From contig NZ_CP042434.1 of the NCBI RefSeq assembly GCF_007971385.1, positions 1,364,001 to 1,428,000 of the forward strand: 64,000 bases of DNA, written 5' to 3'. This document shows, in pieces, positions 38,593 to 49,098 of this stretch (its first letter is position 1; each line of letters opens with the position of its first letter). The notes under the pieces were generated by a model, which was not told the DNA's origin, ran no database searches, and was given only the letters and a program-made list of their open reading frames with translations. Source of the DNA: Arachidicoccus ginsenosidivorans. Its GTDB lineage: Bacteria; Bacteroidota; Bacteroidia; Chitinophagales; Chitinophagaceae. The translations under genes were made by a program, and so were the position numbers.

Positions 38593-39281
38593 TGCATTTT
38601 GGTTTTTTGAATGATTAATATCTTCTACAATTAACGGTTACTTTATGAAAGCTTTTTTACACCTCTTGTTTGTTCATTGACGGCGCCAAGCCTTTGCCGG
38701 CGACACGATCAACCATTTTGAGGCACCCCAGGTCAGCTTTATATTGATGCTGAATATATCCATAGGTTGGAATCTGGCCATCATTGGATTAAATCACCTG
38801 CTTGATTCATTCGATTAAATAGTTGAACTAAACAGTTGAACTAATTAACCCAATTAAGTAGCCGAATTGATTGAATCTCCTATAATATATTCTCCAGTCG
38901 TTGATAAAAATTGTCAGGTTGTTGTGTTATTTCTTTGGCCGGCCTTCTTTCAAATAATTTATTATTTTTTTTTGCGCAATAGACGTACGTGATGACAGCG
39001 TGCCTGTACTTTGCTAAGGCCAGTGTATGCACCAGTATTTATGTGAAAGCATAAACCTGTTACTTCATGAAGCAGCATAAATTTTAGGCCGGATAGCTTA
39101 AGACCGCTGTAATGCGTACAGTTTATTGCCGCTTATAACAGGAAGATCTCTACCTAGCTAGGGGTCCTGACCGTTTATTGCCTTTCGCTGAATCTTTATT
39201 TATATTCAGGTACTAAACAGGTCGTGTCTGTTATAATGTATACCCCATCGTTTATTTCTATCAATTATTAAAATAAAAATC
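38593..39281. other. Long gap inside siderophore pair, possible gene remnant
   Basis: 689 bp. A frame at 38645-38818 runs MKAFLHLLFVH, a TGA at 38678, then RRQAFAGDTINHFEAPQVSF and a hydrophobic stretch to a stop at 38818; it may be a remnant of a lost gene but matches nothing I recognise. The rest is AT-rich without hairpins of note. Confidence 0.35.
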
Positions 39282-40567
39282 ATGGATACGATATATGATG
39301 TTATCGGTATTGGCATCGGCCCTTTTAATTTAGGTCTGGCAGCACTTATCCAGACAAATACCTCCATTAATAGTCTTTTTATTGACCAAAACGAAAGTTT
39401 CAACTGGCACCAGGGCATGATGCTTAAAGGCACTAAGCTTCAAGTGCCTTTTCATGCAGATCTGGTCACGCTGGCAGATCCGCGTAACAAATACAGCTTT
39501 CTTTCCTATTTACAGGCGAAAAAAGGCTTTTCAGATTTACCATCCGGGAGGAATACTTTCCGCTTAGAAGCGAATATAATGACTATTGTAACTGGGTCGC
39601 GGGGCAGCTCACCAATCTGCGCTTTCATCTGCGTTGTATGGATATAGTCTATAACACGGCAAAAGGCTATTATGTTGTGTATTGTATGAAACTACCTTTT
39701 GGCCATAGTGTCATTTTTAAATGTAAGCGTTTGGTAATAGGCATCGGCACAGCGCCTTATATCCCATCCTCAGTTGATAAGGACTTAAAGGGAGTGATTC
39801 ATTCGGGTCAGTACAAATACCATAAGGCAGCGCTGCTTGACAGTCAGCGTATTACCATTATTGGTTCGGGGCAAAGTGCTGCAGAGATTTTTGATGATTT
39901 ACTAGATGATGGCAAAAGGCCTTTTTGGTTTACCAGATCTCCCCGGTTTTTTCCGATGGATTATTCCAAGTTTGCACTGGAAATGACTTCTCCTGATTAT
40001 ATCAGGCATTTTTACCATTTAGATGGTTCAACAAAAGAGCGTGTTCTAAAAGAGCAATCTGCTTTATATAAGGGGATCAATCAAGAGCTGGTCTCTTCCA
40101 TTTATGATAAACTCTATGAAAGAGACTTGGATAGCGCTACTGTAAAACAGCCGTATTTATTCCCCAACTGCGCACTTACACAGGTTAATAAGGCGGATAA
40201 CTGGCTAAATTGCCAGTTTGTCCACCAGGAAACTGGCCGAACCTTTGATCATAAGACGATGCACTTGATTCTGGCTACTGGTTACAGGTATAATACGCCT
40301 CGGTTTTTGCATCCGCTTATGAATCGGATACAATGGACCAGTAATGGACGCTTTGACGTAGCGGCGGATTATCATATCGATCGGGATGCTACCATTTTTG
40401 TCCAAAATGCTGAAATGCATACACACGGTTATAACACGCCAGATTTGGGTATGGGGCCATACCGAAACGCCGTTATCTTAAATACGATTTTGGGCAGAGC
40501 ACATTTTTCCATAGAGGAAAATGTGCCCTTCCAGGGGTTCGCGGGTCCCGGTGTTGGTATGAGCTAA
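39282..40567 (+). CDS. L-lysine/ornithine N-monooxygenase (IucD/SidA type), frameshifted
   Basis: FAD- and NADPH-dependent N-hydroxylase that starts hydroxamate siderophore synthesis. The FAD motif is DVIGIGIGPFNLGLAALIQ, followed by ESFNWHQGMMLKGTKLQVPF typical of this family. The frame breaks in the A run 39519-39524; one added A yields KKRLFRFTIREEYFPLRSEY and NDYCNWVAGQL, all family motifs. The NADPH site is ITIIGSGQSAAEIFDDLL, and the closing region has HLILATGYRYNTP and HTHGYNTPDLGMGPYRNA. Corrected length 428 residues. It works with the acetyltransferase at 37960. Lysine versus ornithine preference cannot be told. Confidence 0.87.
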
Positions 40568-40603
40568 CATAGGATAAGAGTTTTCCTGCTTTGGCTATCT
40601 TTT

Positions 40604-41701
40604 TTAAAGGCACTCTCTGTTTGAAGCCAGGGGGTGCCTATCTTTATAAAATCTATTACGCAACATAAAAGCTACTTTAACGAGTGCTATTAGGGCTGGC
40701 ACTTCCACCAGGGGGCCAATTACCCCAGCGAACGCTTCCCCTGAATTAATACCAAATACGCCTATGGATACGGCAATTGCGAGCTCAAAATTATTGCCGG
40801 CAGCTGTAAAGGCTATCGCCGCATTTTGGCTGTAATCTGCCCCTAGTTTTTTGCCCGTAAAAAAACTAACAACAAACATAATCGCAAAATAGATGGTCAA
40901 AGGGATTGCAATAAGTAGAACATCGAAAGGAATCTGCACAATCATCCTACCTTTTATGCTGAACATGATAATAATGGTAAATAGTAGGGCAATTAATGTG
41001 ATGGGTGAAACCGCTGGGATAAATTTCTGCTGGTACCACTTTGCCCCCTTTATTTTTATTAAGAAGTAACGACTGAGCGCACCCGCCAAAAATGGAATTC
41101 CTAAATATATAGCAACGCTCTGGGTGATAGCACCCATATGAATAGGCACTTCCAATCCTTTAAGACCAAACAGTGGCGGCAACACGGTAATAAATACATA
41201 TGCATAAACGCTATAAAGTAGTACCTGAAAAATACTGTTGAGTGCCACAAGCCCGGCGGCGTATTCCCTGTTACCTTCAGCCAGTTCATTCCATACGATC
41301 ACCATTGCAATGCACCTGGCCAGGCCAATAAGGATTAAGCCGGTCATATATGCCGGATGATGTCGTAAGAAAAGTAAAGCGAGCAAAAACATTAAGATGG
41401 GTCCAATAACCCAATTGAGCAGTAAGGAAGCGCCAAGTACTTTTCTTTGCTGAAATACTTTGCCAATCTGTTCATAGCGAACTTTGGCCAGCGGTGGATA
41501 CATCATTAAAATCAAGCCGATTGCCAGCGGTATATTGGTCGTTTTGGAAGAAAACGAATTAATAAACGCAGCAGAGGATGGTACAAAATACCCGATGGAT
41601 ACCCCTATTAACATCGCAAGTAGTATCCATAGGGGCAAGTACTTATCCAGAAAGCTTAACCTTTTTCGCTGATGCAAGGGCGCACAGTTATTTGCGGACA
41701 T
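40604..41701 (-). CDS. acr3: ACR3-family arsenite efflux transporter
   Basis: 365 residues with ten hydrophobic segments, typical of the ACR3/BASS fold. Recognisable family segments: [58 protein letters not shown], and the signature [20 protein letters not shown] containing the conserved cysteine; later [20 protein letters not shown]. It extrudes As(III) across the inner membrane. It is the last gene of the minus-strand arsenic operon and is convergent with the siderophore monooxygenase. Confidence 0.96.
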   Translation of the reverse strand: MSANNCAPLHQRKRLSFLDKYLPLWILLAMLIGVSIGYFVPSSAAFINSFSSKTTNIPLAIGLILMMYPPLAKVRYEQIGKVFQQRKVLGASLLLNWVIGPILMFLLALLFLRHHPAYMTGLILIGLARCIAMVIVWNELAEGNREYAAGLVALNSIFQVLLYSVYAYVFITVLPPLFGLKGLEVPIHMGAITQSVAIYLGIPFLAGALSRYFLIKIKGAKWYQQKFIPAVSPITLIALLFTIIIMFSIKGRMIVQIPFDVLLIAIPLTIYFAIMFVVSFFTGKKLGADYSQNAAIAFTAAGNNFELAIAVSIGVFGINSGEAFAGVIGPLVEVPALIALVKVAFMLRNRFYKDRHPLASNRECL

Positions 41702-41742
41702 TATCTATGTATTCTTTGTGTTCTATGTATTCTAATAATTGG

Positions 41743-42207
41743 TTAACAACAGCCATCAGCAGGCGAGCAGCAATTTTCTTTTTGACCCAGTTCGGAGAGT
41801 TTGATTTTTTGCTTTGGCACACCGCACCTGTCCTCGGCCAGGCAGGCAGTCTGCTTTATTGTCAACATAAAATCCTTGCCATTAAAATCCAGTCCATATT
41901 TGCAGATCGTATTTCCTTGATATTCTACCTCTATTTCCTGGTCTTCTATGCCCAATCTATTTTCAGCAAGGGCAATGATATGAAGTAGTTTTTGAGGTTT
42001 CAACCGGTGTTCATAATCATTTGCATCCCAGAGCTGGAAATTAACGCGCTGCTCCCTCCTCTGCTTTCCACCGCAATCAATAAAATCCTTTGTTACAGCA
42101 CCAATTTCGGTAACATGAAAATGCTCGGGTACATAGCTCCCATCTGGTAATATAAAATTTACCGTTTCAACAGTACTTAAATATTGTTTGATCTTTGAAA
42201 GTTTCAT
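41743..42207 (-). CDS. DUF6428 arsenic-operon protein with C-terminal cysteine cluster
   Basis: 154 residues. Begins MKLSKIKQYLSTVETVNFIL and contains VPEHFHVTEIGAVTKDFIDC, NFQLWDANDYEHRLKPQKLL and IEVEYQGNTICKYGLDFNGK. Proteins of this family recur in Bacteroidota arsenic operons; function is not established. The C-terminus ends ENCCSPADGCC, two CC pairs suited to thiol metal binding. It lies between arsC (34 bp) and acr3 (41 bp). A role as As(III) chaperone or sensor is my inference. Confidence 0.8.
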   Translation of the reverse strand: MKLSKIKQYLSTVETVNFILPDGSYVPEHFHVTEIGAVTKDFIDCGGKQRREQRVNFQLWDANDYEHRLKPQKLLHIIALAENRLGIEDQEIEVEYQGNTICKYGLDFNGKDFMLTIKQTACLAEDRCGVPKQKIKLSELGQKENCCSPADGCC

Positions 42208-42240
42208 TATATGAATTTTTTATAGTGAATAGAATTAGGT

Positions 42241-42687
42241 TTATGCCCAAAACTTGGTGTCAGCTGCTTGCTTGACAAATTGTATTACTTGTGCTCTTAT
42301 AAGGTCTCTTACTTTACGGGTTTGCTCAAGGATTTCCTCCTTAGTGCCTTTAAAACCTGATGGATCGGGAAAAAACCAGGCAATACGCTTTGTACGTCCT
42401 GGAAAAACAGGGCAGCGCGCTGAGCTAGCAGCGTCACAGACCGTAATAACCGCGTCAAATGGATCTTTGCTTCCAAGGAGCGCCGATACTGCCTTTGTTT
42501 GACTGTCGCTGATATCTATGCCCGCTTCTGCCATCACAGCTACGACATAAGGGTTGAGTATTCCAGGTTCCAGGCCTGCACTTTGTGCTGAAAAAAAATC
42601 TTTGCCGGTTTCATTTAAAAACGCCGCCGCCATCTGACTTCTTGCACTGTTATGAATGCATACAAAAAGTATTTTGCGCTTTGTCAT
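42241..42687 (-). CDS. arsC: Arsenate reductase, thioredoxin-coupled (LMW phosphatase type)
   Basis: 148 residues. P-loop CIHNSARS (Cys10 to Arg16) as in low-molecular-weight phosphatase-like arsenate reductases, with resolving cysteines Cys84 and Cys92 in AVITVCDAASSARCPVFPG, and the FPDPSGFKGTKEEI substrate-loop region. It reduces As(V) to As(III), which Acr3 then exports. Second gene of the arsR-arsC-DUF6428-acr3 operon. Confidence 0.95.
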   Translation of the reverse strand: MTKRKILFVCIHNSARSQMAAAFLNETGKDFFSAQSAGLEPGILNPYVVAVMAEAGIDISDSQTKAVSALLGSKDPFDAVITVCDAASSARCPVFPGRTKRIAWFFPDPSGFKGTKEEILEQTRKVRDLIRAQVIQFVKQAADTKFWA

Positions 42688-42749
42688 ATTTATTTTAATT
42701 CATTTGTTTATTGCAATAATACGATTGATTTAAGCTAAAAAATAAAATA

Positions 42750-43085
42750 TTAGCAACAGCCTCCTGCATCCAAAGATTTTACGGCTACAAAAAAACTATT
42801 GAAAAGTGCACGGTATTTATTCCAAATCAAGGGGTTAATACAATAACATACACTTGTGCCTTCTACAGTCCCCTGAATGATACCTGCCTGCTTTAATTCT
42901 TTCAGGTGCTGTGATATCGTTGGCTGGGCTAGCCCTAACTCTTCTACTAAATCCCCGCAAATGCAGGTATTCGCGCTTACTAGTTGCTGTAAAATGGCAA
43001 TCCGGGCCGGATGAGCTATTGCCTTAGCCATACTAGCGAGTTCATTTTGCTTTTTGCTAAATAATGCTGTCTTTGTGGCACCCAT
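42750..43085 (-). CDS. arsR: ArsR-family metalloregulatory repressor
   Basis: 111 residues, winged helix: AKAIAHPARIAILQQLVSAN, then TCICGDLVEELGLAQPTISQ and HLKELKQAGIIQGTVEGTSV. The CxC pair Cys41/Cys43 in the recognition region fits As(III) sensing, and the C-terminus ends GGCC (Cys110, Cys111). It is the first gene of the arsenic operon and should repress it until As(III) binds. A direct repeat just upstream is the likely operator. Confidence 0.95.
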   Translation of the reverse strand: MGATKTALFSKKQNELASMAKAIAHPARIAILQQLVSANTCICGDLVEELGLAQPTISQHLKELKQAGIIQGTVEGTSVCYCINPLIWNKYRALFNSFFVAVKSLDAGGCC

Positions 43086-43095
43086 AATAATTATT

Positions 43096-43117
43096 TACTT
43101 AATTGTATACTTAATTG
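43096..43117. promoter_or_regulatory. Direct repeat TACTTAATTG x2, probable ArsR operator
   Basis: TACTTAATTG at 43096-43105 and 43108-43117 (12-bp period), starting 11 bp before the arsR start codon. The centre GTATAC is itself palindromic. Position and AT-rich composition suit an ArsR-family operator overlapping the promoter. Confidence 0.55.
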
Positions 43118-43573
43118 CAATATTACGATAAAGCAAAAATCTTATAAAAACAAGGCCCGCCATTTAACAAAACTTTGATTTCAGTGGGTTGCCTATTTAG
43201 GCTTTCTATATTACAGTATTTTTTTTGTATCTACCTTTAAAGGGTTGTGCGTGTGTCTCCTAAGTCAATGTCCCGACAAAGGCTATGAAAACGCTCCAGT
43301 AGTTATATTTTTAAAGGTTATAAATATTATTGGATAAAAGAAAACAAATCCGAAAATTTCTTCACCATGCTAGCTATTACCCTGTGGCCATTATAAGTTA
43401 AACCTACAGTCAAATATCAAATATAAGATTTTGGGATAAAGAAATAAGTAAGACTGGTTTTTGAATTTTACAGATAGCATCGTAATAAAACCTTTAATCC
43501 TTTTTTGCAACACCAGATAGTACGGTAGTGAAAAAATGTTTCGACTTTTCCCATTAGGACTATCATAAAAAAA
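43118..43573. other. Intergenic region without recognised features
   Basis: Upstream of the arsenic operon and downstream of the T9SS protein. AT-rich, several short stops in all frames; nothing recognised. Confidence 0.4.
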
Positions 43574-43622
43574 GAGGCCAATAAAAAGATAATCAAATAG
43601 TGATTAACCATTTATTGGCCTC
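43574..43622 (-). terminator. Terminator of the T9SS repeat-protein gene
   Basis: GAGGCCAATAAA (43574-43585) pairs with TTTATTGGCCTC (43611-43622); on the minus strand the stem is followed by a run of seven T. It lies 53 bp after the stop codon at 43675. Confidence 0.85.
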
Positions 43623-43674
43623 GTATTATCTGGATTAAATGTTTTTCCAAATTTTACATCCCAGAATCTCCATC

Positions 43675-46600
43675 TTAATTTTTGATTACTTTAAATTTCT
43701 GGCCATGACCATTGTTTAAGACCTCAATAAAATAGACTCCTGCAGCCAGATGGCTTAAATTAACTGTGCTATTTTTACCCTTAATTTTTGTGGCTGCATT
43801 GACATGATGTCCTGACGCGGAATAAACATTAATCTTTACCTGATTAAAGTCGGATGGAAGAGTAACATAAACTATTCCACTCGTAGGATTAGGATAAAGC
43901 CTGATGCGCGCTACCACGCAATCCATTTTAGCTGTTTTCACTTTGGAAAAGACCGGCTCACTATTTTTATGGGTGACCAATTTTAAGCGATAATTGTAAT
44001 TGCTTTTACCAAGTGCACTATTATCTGTATAGGTATAGTCATTTTTCTGCAGAGAAGAGGCAACTTTAGCGATGGTTACAAAAGGTAGGCCGTCCTGGTT
44101 TCGCTGAACCTCAAACGCATCATAATTGAGCTGCTGACTTGTTGTCCAACTAAGTATAGGGGTGCAATTTATAATTTTCACGTCAAAGTTGCTCAACCCC
44201 ACCGGCAGTGGAAGATCATAGGTAATATGGACATCGTCTAAGGCGCTACAATTATCCTCAAATTTAACCTCAACATGATAGGTGCCGGTATCGGTGATGA
44301 CCAGGCTATCCAGCATACTGCCATCACCCCAATGATACTGCGCCAGTGGGGTGCCGAAAAAGCCGTCCGTGTGCAGCGTATATGGAAAATCAGCTTTAGG
44401 AATCGCACGGTCTGGGCCCAATCCGTTAATCGGTTTTACGCCATCATATGGGGCAATTTCCCAGCCATTATTGCCCCCTAAATCAATACTGTGGGCCTCT
44501 GCCTTAAATGGAGCGATACCTACCGCAGTGATTCCTTTCACTCTTATATAATCAAAATCAGTAACACCCGTGGATCTGGTAATGATTGCATTAGCTCCCC
44601 CATCGGTTTTAATTTCAGTCAGCTTACATGGCGTACCACTGCCATACCATGCATTATTAATCGTAGTGTTGGTTGCGGCTTTAAATGTATAACTACTGCC
44701 TGGAAAAAATATAAGGGTATCTATCACATTGGCGGTACCATAAATGGCTCCTCCACCTTTAAAAGTAAGCGTCCCAATCTGATTGGCGGCACCGTTAATC
44801 CCTATATTCGATGCTCCATCCGTATCTGTAAATGTTAATTTATTTATTTGTGCCCCACTTAGCTGTGCATGCGTAGATAAAGTACCGCTAACATTAACCG
44901 TGTCATATTGCATTGCGTTTACAATGAAAACAGGTGTGGAAATCTTTGTATTAGAGGCGTCCAGTGTATGCGATGTGGAGTCTCCTGAATAACGCCAATA
45001 ATTGGTGTTGATTACAGAACCAGAAATATTAAGACTCATCGCATTGCTGAGTGCAGAATTGTCTATTCTACCAACTGTTATTTGTTTATTCATGGCATTA
45101 AAAATGCCATTGATTACATATATATCAGTGGCGGTATTACTGTAATCATTGTCTAGGGTCAAACTGCCGCCTTGTTTATCAATATTTATATCAAAATTTC
45201 CTTTAACAAAACCGGATATAAACGTGTTTGAATTTCCTTTTAAGATTAAAGGCGAAACATTGAAGGTCGCATCCCCACTTAATTTTAAATTTTCGCCCCA
45301 GACTTCCATGTTCCAGGCCGCATCTTTGGTAAAAGTCGGCGCTCCAGTTACAGCTGCCCAGTCCATGTTATGGCAATAGGCATTGCCATTGGTTATAGTC
45401 ACCGTATTATTTCCTGAAGTAAATCCACTGGCCGCATCAAAAATAACGTCGTCGTAGACTGTAGGGATACAGGCACCAGGTACCCCCCCACTGGTAATAC
45501 TCCAGTGCGCTGCATTATTCCAGTCGCCAGCGCCACCGACCCAATATCGAGCACTACCTGCGGCGCTATTAATCGTCCAACCTGTATTACCGCCAGCGTC
45601 TGCCCCGGTAAAGGAAGGTGTTTGACCCGTGGCAGCCATATTCATCAAATATACATTAGAAATCTCTACCTCCGCAGCTGGATCAAAAGCCAAGGTGCCC
45701 GTTGGGTTACCCCTCAGTTCTGACAAACCGGTACAGGAAACAGAAGAGGCCCTCATATATTTATTTACTGCATTTGTTCCATTAAAGGTATAATTACGGG
45801 AAGCACCAAGAATGAGAGAGTCGATCGTATTGGTGCCTCCTGCCACGCTTCCTGCTCCTTTAAATTCCAGTCTTCTTATGGTATTACCTCCATTAATACT
45901 TGCTTTACTTGTCGTTCCTGGATCTGTAAAGGTGAGAGCGCCAAAGCTAGTAGATGAGATATTAAATGCATTATATGTGCCACCATAGGTTAGATTAACT
46001 ACCGGGTAATTTAACCCATTAGTGACGAATATATAATCAGAAGTGATGACCGACCCAGCTGACTCTATATATTTATAAAGTCCGGTAAACCGCCAGGCGT
46101 TACTCACATGAATCCTTGCATTGGTAATATCAATGTGCCGCGCTGGGTAGGTCTGCGTACTGTTAATGGCTGCTATGGAAATATTTCTTTCGCTAAGATC
46201 TACCGTACCATCCACCAATTCAATGGAACCCTCAGAATTTGTCCAATCGTCCATGACTTTTAATTGCCCGGCATCTGTTTTCTTAACATAAAATTGCAAT
46301 GCACCTGCCGTGGAGCCATTGATGGTAGCACTCACCGCCTCTGTACCTGAGAGCTCTAATGTTGCATTCATGGTAACTGAAGGTGCCAAAATAACAGAAC
46401 CATAAACCAGACATTTTTGCTGAGCGGACTCCTCAAATACAGCCGCACCTACGCCCGGCATCCAACTCATGTTATGGCAATAAACATTTCCGGAGGTGCT
46501 AACAGTATTATTGCCGGCTGTAAATCCACTGTTGCTATCAAATACCACTTCGTCATTAATAAAAGGAATACAGCCATCTCCAGTACCCCCGCTTGTCTGG

Positions 46601-47956
46601 CTCCAGTGGGCCTTATCGTTCCAGTCTCCTGCACCTCCAACCCAATAATAGGTAGCCGCACCACTGGAAGCAGGTGGATTAAAAGAAAAACCTTCGTTTC
46701 CCTCTCCATCTATGCCAGTAACCGTTAAAGGGGTTATGGGGCCAGAAGCACGTATGCCCGTAAGAAATACATTGTTAATGCTGGCGGTCGCTTCCGGACC
46801 AAAAATTAGTTGAAAACTGGTTGTATCTCCCGTCAACTCAGTAAACGCTTCACAGGACATGCCAGAGGCTTCCAAATACTTAGAGATTGTCAATACACCT
46901 GCAAAACTAGATGCTTTATTTGGAGCAAGAAGCAGGCTGTCTATGATTTGGGGGCCTTTAGTGATGCTTAAATTACCATTATTTTTCATGTACTGGATGG
47001 TGTTATTAGCTCCCAGCACCAAGCCCTCTTGTTCAAAAATGACATGATTAATCTTATTGTTATCATAAATGCGGCCTCTTCCTTTAAAAATTAAACTGTC
47101 TACTATATTAGTTTTGCCCACCTGTGCAAAGGAAGCTGTACTTGTGTTTGTAAAGGTTAAGGAGGAAAAAGTAGTATTATTGACTGAGAATACGTTACTG
47201 CTAAGCCCGCCACAGGTCACATTATGATAAATCCCCCATCGACGATCAGATAGGAACCTATATTCACGTCTGACTGGTCTGCAATCAAGGTTTTATTGGC
47301 GCCTCTATAATCCCATCTGTAATTAAAATCAATGGCCGCGTCACTAATGTTTAGATTTCTGATATTGTCATTGGCACTATTAAACTGAACCATTGCCAGA
47401 TGCTTACCAGACACATCCAATGTTCCTGCGGTTAAGGCCAGATTATTAGTCCGGTTTGTGGTATTGAATACTAAACTGTCAAGCAAGGTCAATTTGCCAC
47501 CGGGCTTATCCACGTCTATGGCCATGTAGCCCAAAACCGCACCGTTGGTCTTAATAGTATTTTCTGTTGCACCTTTAAAAATAACCTTTATATTATAGGT
47601 AACATCAGCGGATAAAGAGAGATCACCAGACACAGCCACTGCATAGCTAGAGTTAGTGCTGTTAAAAATGGGCTTATTTTCCACATCCACCCACGTCATA
47701 GAATGACAAAAGCCATTTGCATCTAAAACAACTGTGCGTTGGGCGGCCGTTGTCCCAAAGCCACTTGATGCCGTAAAATAAACGTTATCCAGCGAGGAAG
47801 GGACAATGCTTGGCGTTTCACCTGTAACACTGCCCAGGCGCCAATGATTAATGTCACTCCAATTACCGCCACCATCAACCCAATAGTAGTCGGCAGCTTG
47901 CAGGCTTCCTGCAGTAATGAGCAGCAAACTTAAAAATAAAAGTAAATGTTTTTCAT
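43675..47956 (-). CDS. T9SS-secreted large repeat protein with sorting domain, two frameshifts
   Basis: About 1427 residues. From the ATG at 47956, with one T restored in the run at 47932-47936, the start reads MKNIYFYFLSLLLITAGSLQ, a clean signal peptide. A second break at 47233-47237 is repaired by one G, giving VDGGIYHNVTCGG. Three long repeats each open with a Y(Y)WV-GG-G-W-----HW motif (YYWVDGGGNWSDINHW, YYWVGGAGDWNDKAHW, RYWVGGAGDWNNAAHW), followed by a P..DDV.FD..SGF segment and a Cys-His (YCHNM) motif, then beta-helix-like strands. Near the C-terminus are a PKD-like module (YHWGDGSML) and a T9SS type A sorting domain (RLYPNPTSGIVYV ... GVYFIEVLNNG). Predicted secreted or surface-attached; adhesion or glycan contact is inference. 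Confidence 0.85.
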
Positions 47957-48391
47957 GAGATTTTTTAATTAAAATGAATAGAAGGGTGCATCAAAAATAT
48001 TAGGGTGCTTATCGTAAATTTTTATAGAAGAAAAGCACTAAAATATTCGCAGCAAGTTATATTTAACTAACTATCAGCAGCATAGAATAAGTTCGTAATC
48101 TTGGTAGAATTAATTCTATTTAGAAATTTCATTATATGAAACAGTAATTAACTTGCATCTCCCAAGTATATCAGAAGCTTTTATATGGGGGGCACTTCAT
48201 TTGCATAAACAACGGTGTTTTGATGGCGGCAAATGCATTACTGCTAAGATTTTAGCACTAACAGCAATATAGTCAAAAACAATGTGGCCCTAAAACCCGT
48301 TCGAAAATCGAGTCATTCCAAATTGAAAATCCAGATTAAGTCCATAAATTGAAAATTTGCTTGTAAATTTACGTGCACAAGATCATATCCA
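47957..48391. other. Divergent intergenic region, repeat protein / response regulator
   Basis: 435 bp, AT-rich, no ORF. It contains the -7 box of the repeat protein and an 11-bp direct repeat AAATTGAAAAT at 48320-48330 and 48346-48356, upstream of the response regulator, possibly a regulator-binding site. Confidence 0.4.
47992..47999 (-). promoter_or_regulatory. -7 box of T9SS repeat-protein gene
   Basis: Minus strand TATTTTTG, exact TAnnTTTG, 36 bp before the corrected start at 47956; supports that start. Confidence 0.45.
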
Positions 48392-49036
48392 ATGAGACCA
48401 ACCGTATTAATTGCAGAAGACCATAGCGTTGTCCGTATGGGCACAATGGTTATGTTGGAGCAGATGTATCCAAATATACTTGTTTCAGAAGCTGCCAGTT
48501 TTGATGAAGTCATTGAACAATTAAGTCAAACCAAATTTGATCTGATAATTTTAGACATCCATATTCCAGGTGGCGATAATATAAAAATGATTGAAACCAT
48601 CCATTTAAGACAACCCGGGATTCGGATACTTATATTTTCCAGTTATGATGAAAGGCTATTTGCCATAAATTATATTCAAGCCGGAGCTATGGGGTATGTG
48701 CAAAAAGATGCCAGCAACATAATCGTCAAAATAGCCATTGCCAAGGTGCTAAATGATGAGCAATATATAAGTGCAGATCTTCAGAAAAATATGGTTAATA
48801 GATGGCTCAAAACAGGAAACAAGCCTAAGAAAGGACTGATGGTACTATCTGCCAGAGAGCGTGAAATTATGAATCTTCTGATCAAAGGGCATAGAACCAA
48901 TGAAATAAAAACCATTTTAAATATCCAGGCTTCGACCATCAGTACGCATAAAGAAAGAATCTTTACTAAATTAAATGTGGAAAATGTAATTGAATTAGAG
49001 CAATTGGTGAGAGCAGAAATGAAAAAGGGAAATTAA
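48392..49036 (+). CDS. NarL/FixJ-family response regulator
   Basis: 214 residues. Receiver domain (about 1-120): acidic pocket Glu9-Asp10, phosphoacceptor Asp55 in FDLIILDIHIPGG, and Lys105 in GYVQKDAS. The LuxR-type HTH (about 145-210) reads LSAREREIMNLLIKGHRTNE followed by IKTILNIQASTISTHKERIF and TKLNVENVIEL. It faces the propeller histidine kinase at 49099 tail to tail and is a good candidate partner for it and for the paralogue at 55248, neither of which has a fused receiver. Partnership is inferred from proximity. Confidence 0.93.
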   Translation: MRPTVLIAEDHSVVRMGTMVMLEQMYPNILVSEAASFDEVIEQLSQTKFDLIILDIHIPGGDNIKMIETIHLRQPGIRILIFSSYDERLFAINYIQAGAMGYVQKDASNIIVKIAIAKVLNDEQYISADLQKNMVNRWLKTGNKPKKGLMVLSAREREIMNLLIKGHRTNEIKTILNIQASTISTHKERIFTKLNVENVIELEQLVRAEMKKGN

Positions 49037-49098
49037 GGTCGCTTTACTTTTTAGAAGTGGCAGGTAGCTAATTTAGATTATCCTTTAAAAAAATATGT

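Noticed and set aside
43675..47956. Multiple plus-strand frames of 60-115 codons inside the large repeat gene
   Set aside because: All lie antisense to the T9SS protein and repeat with its internal repeats; no independent support.
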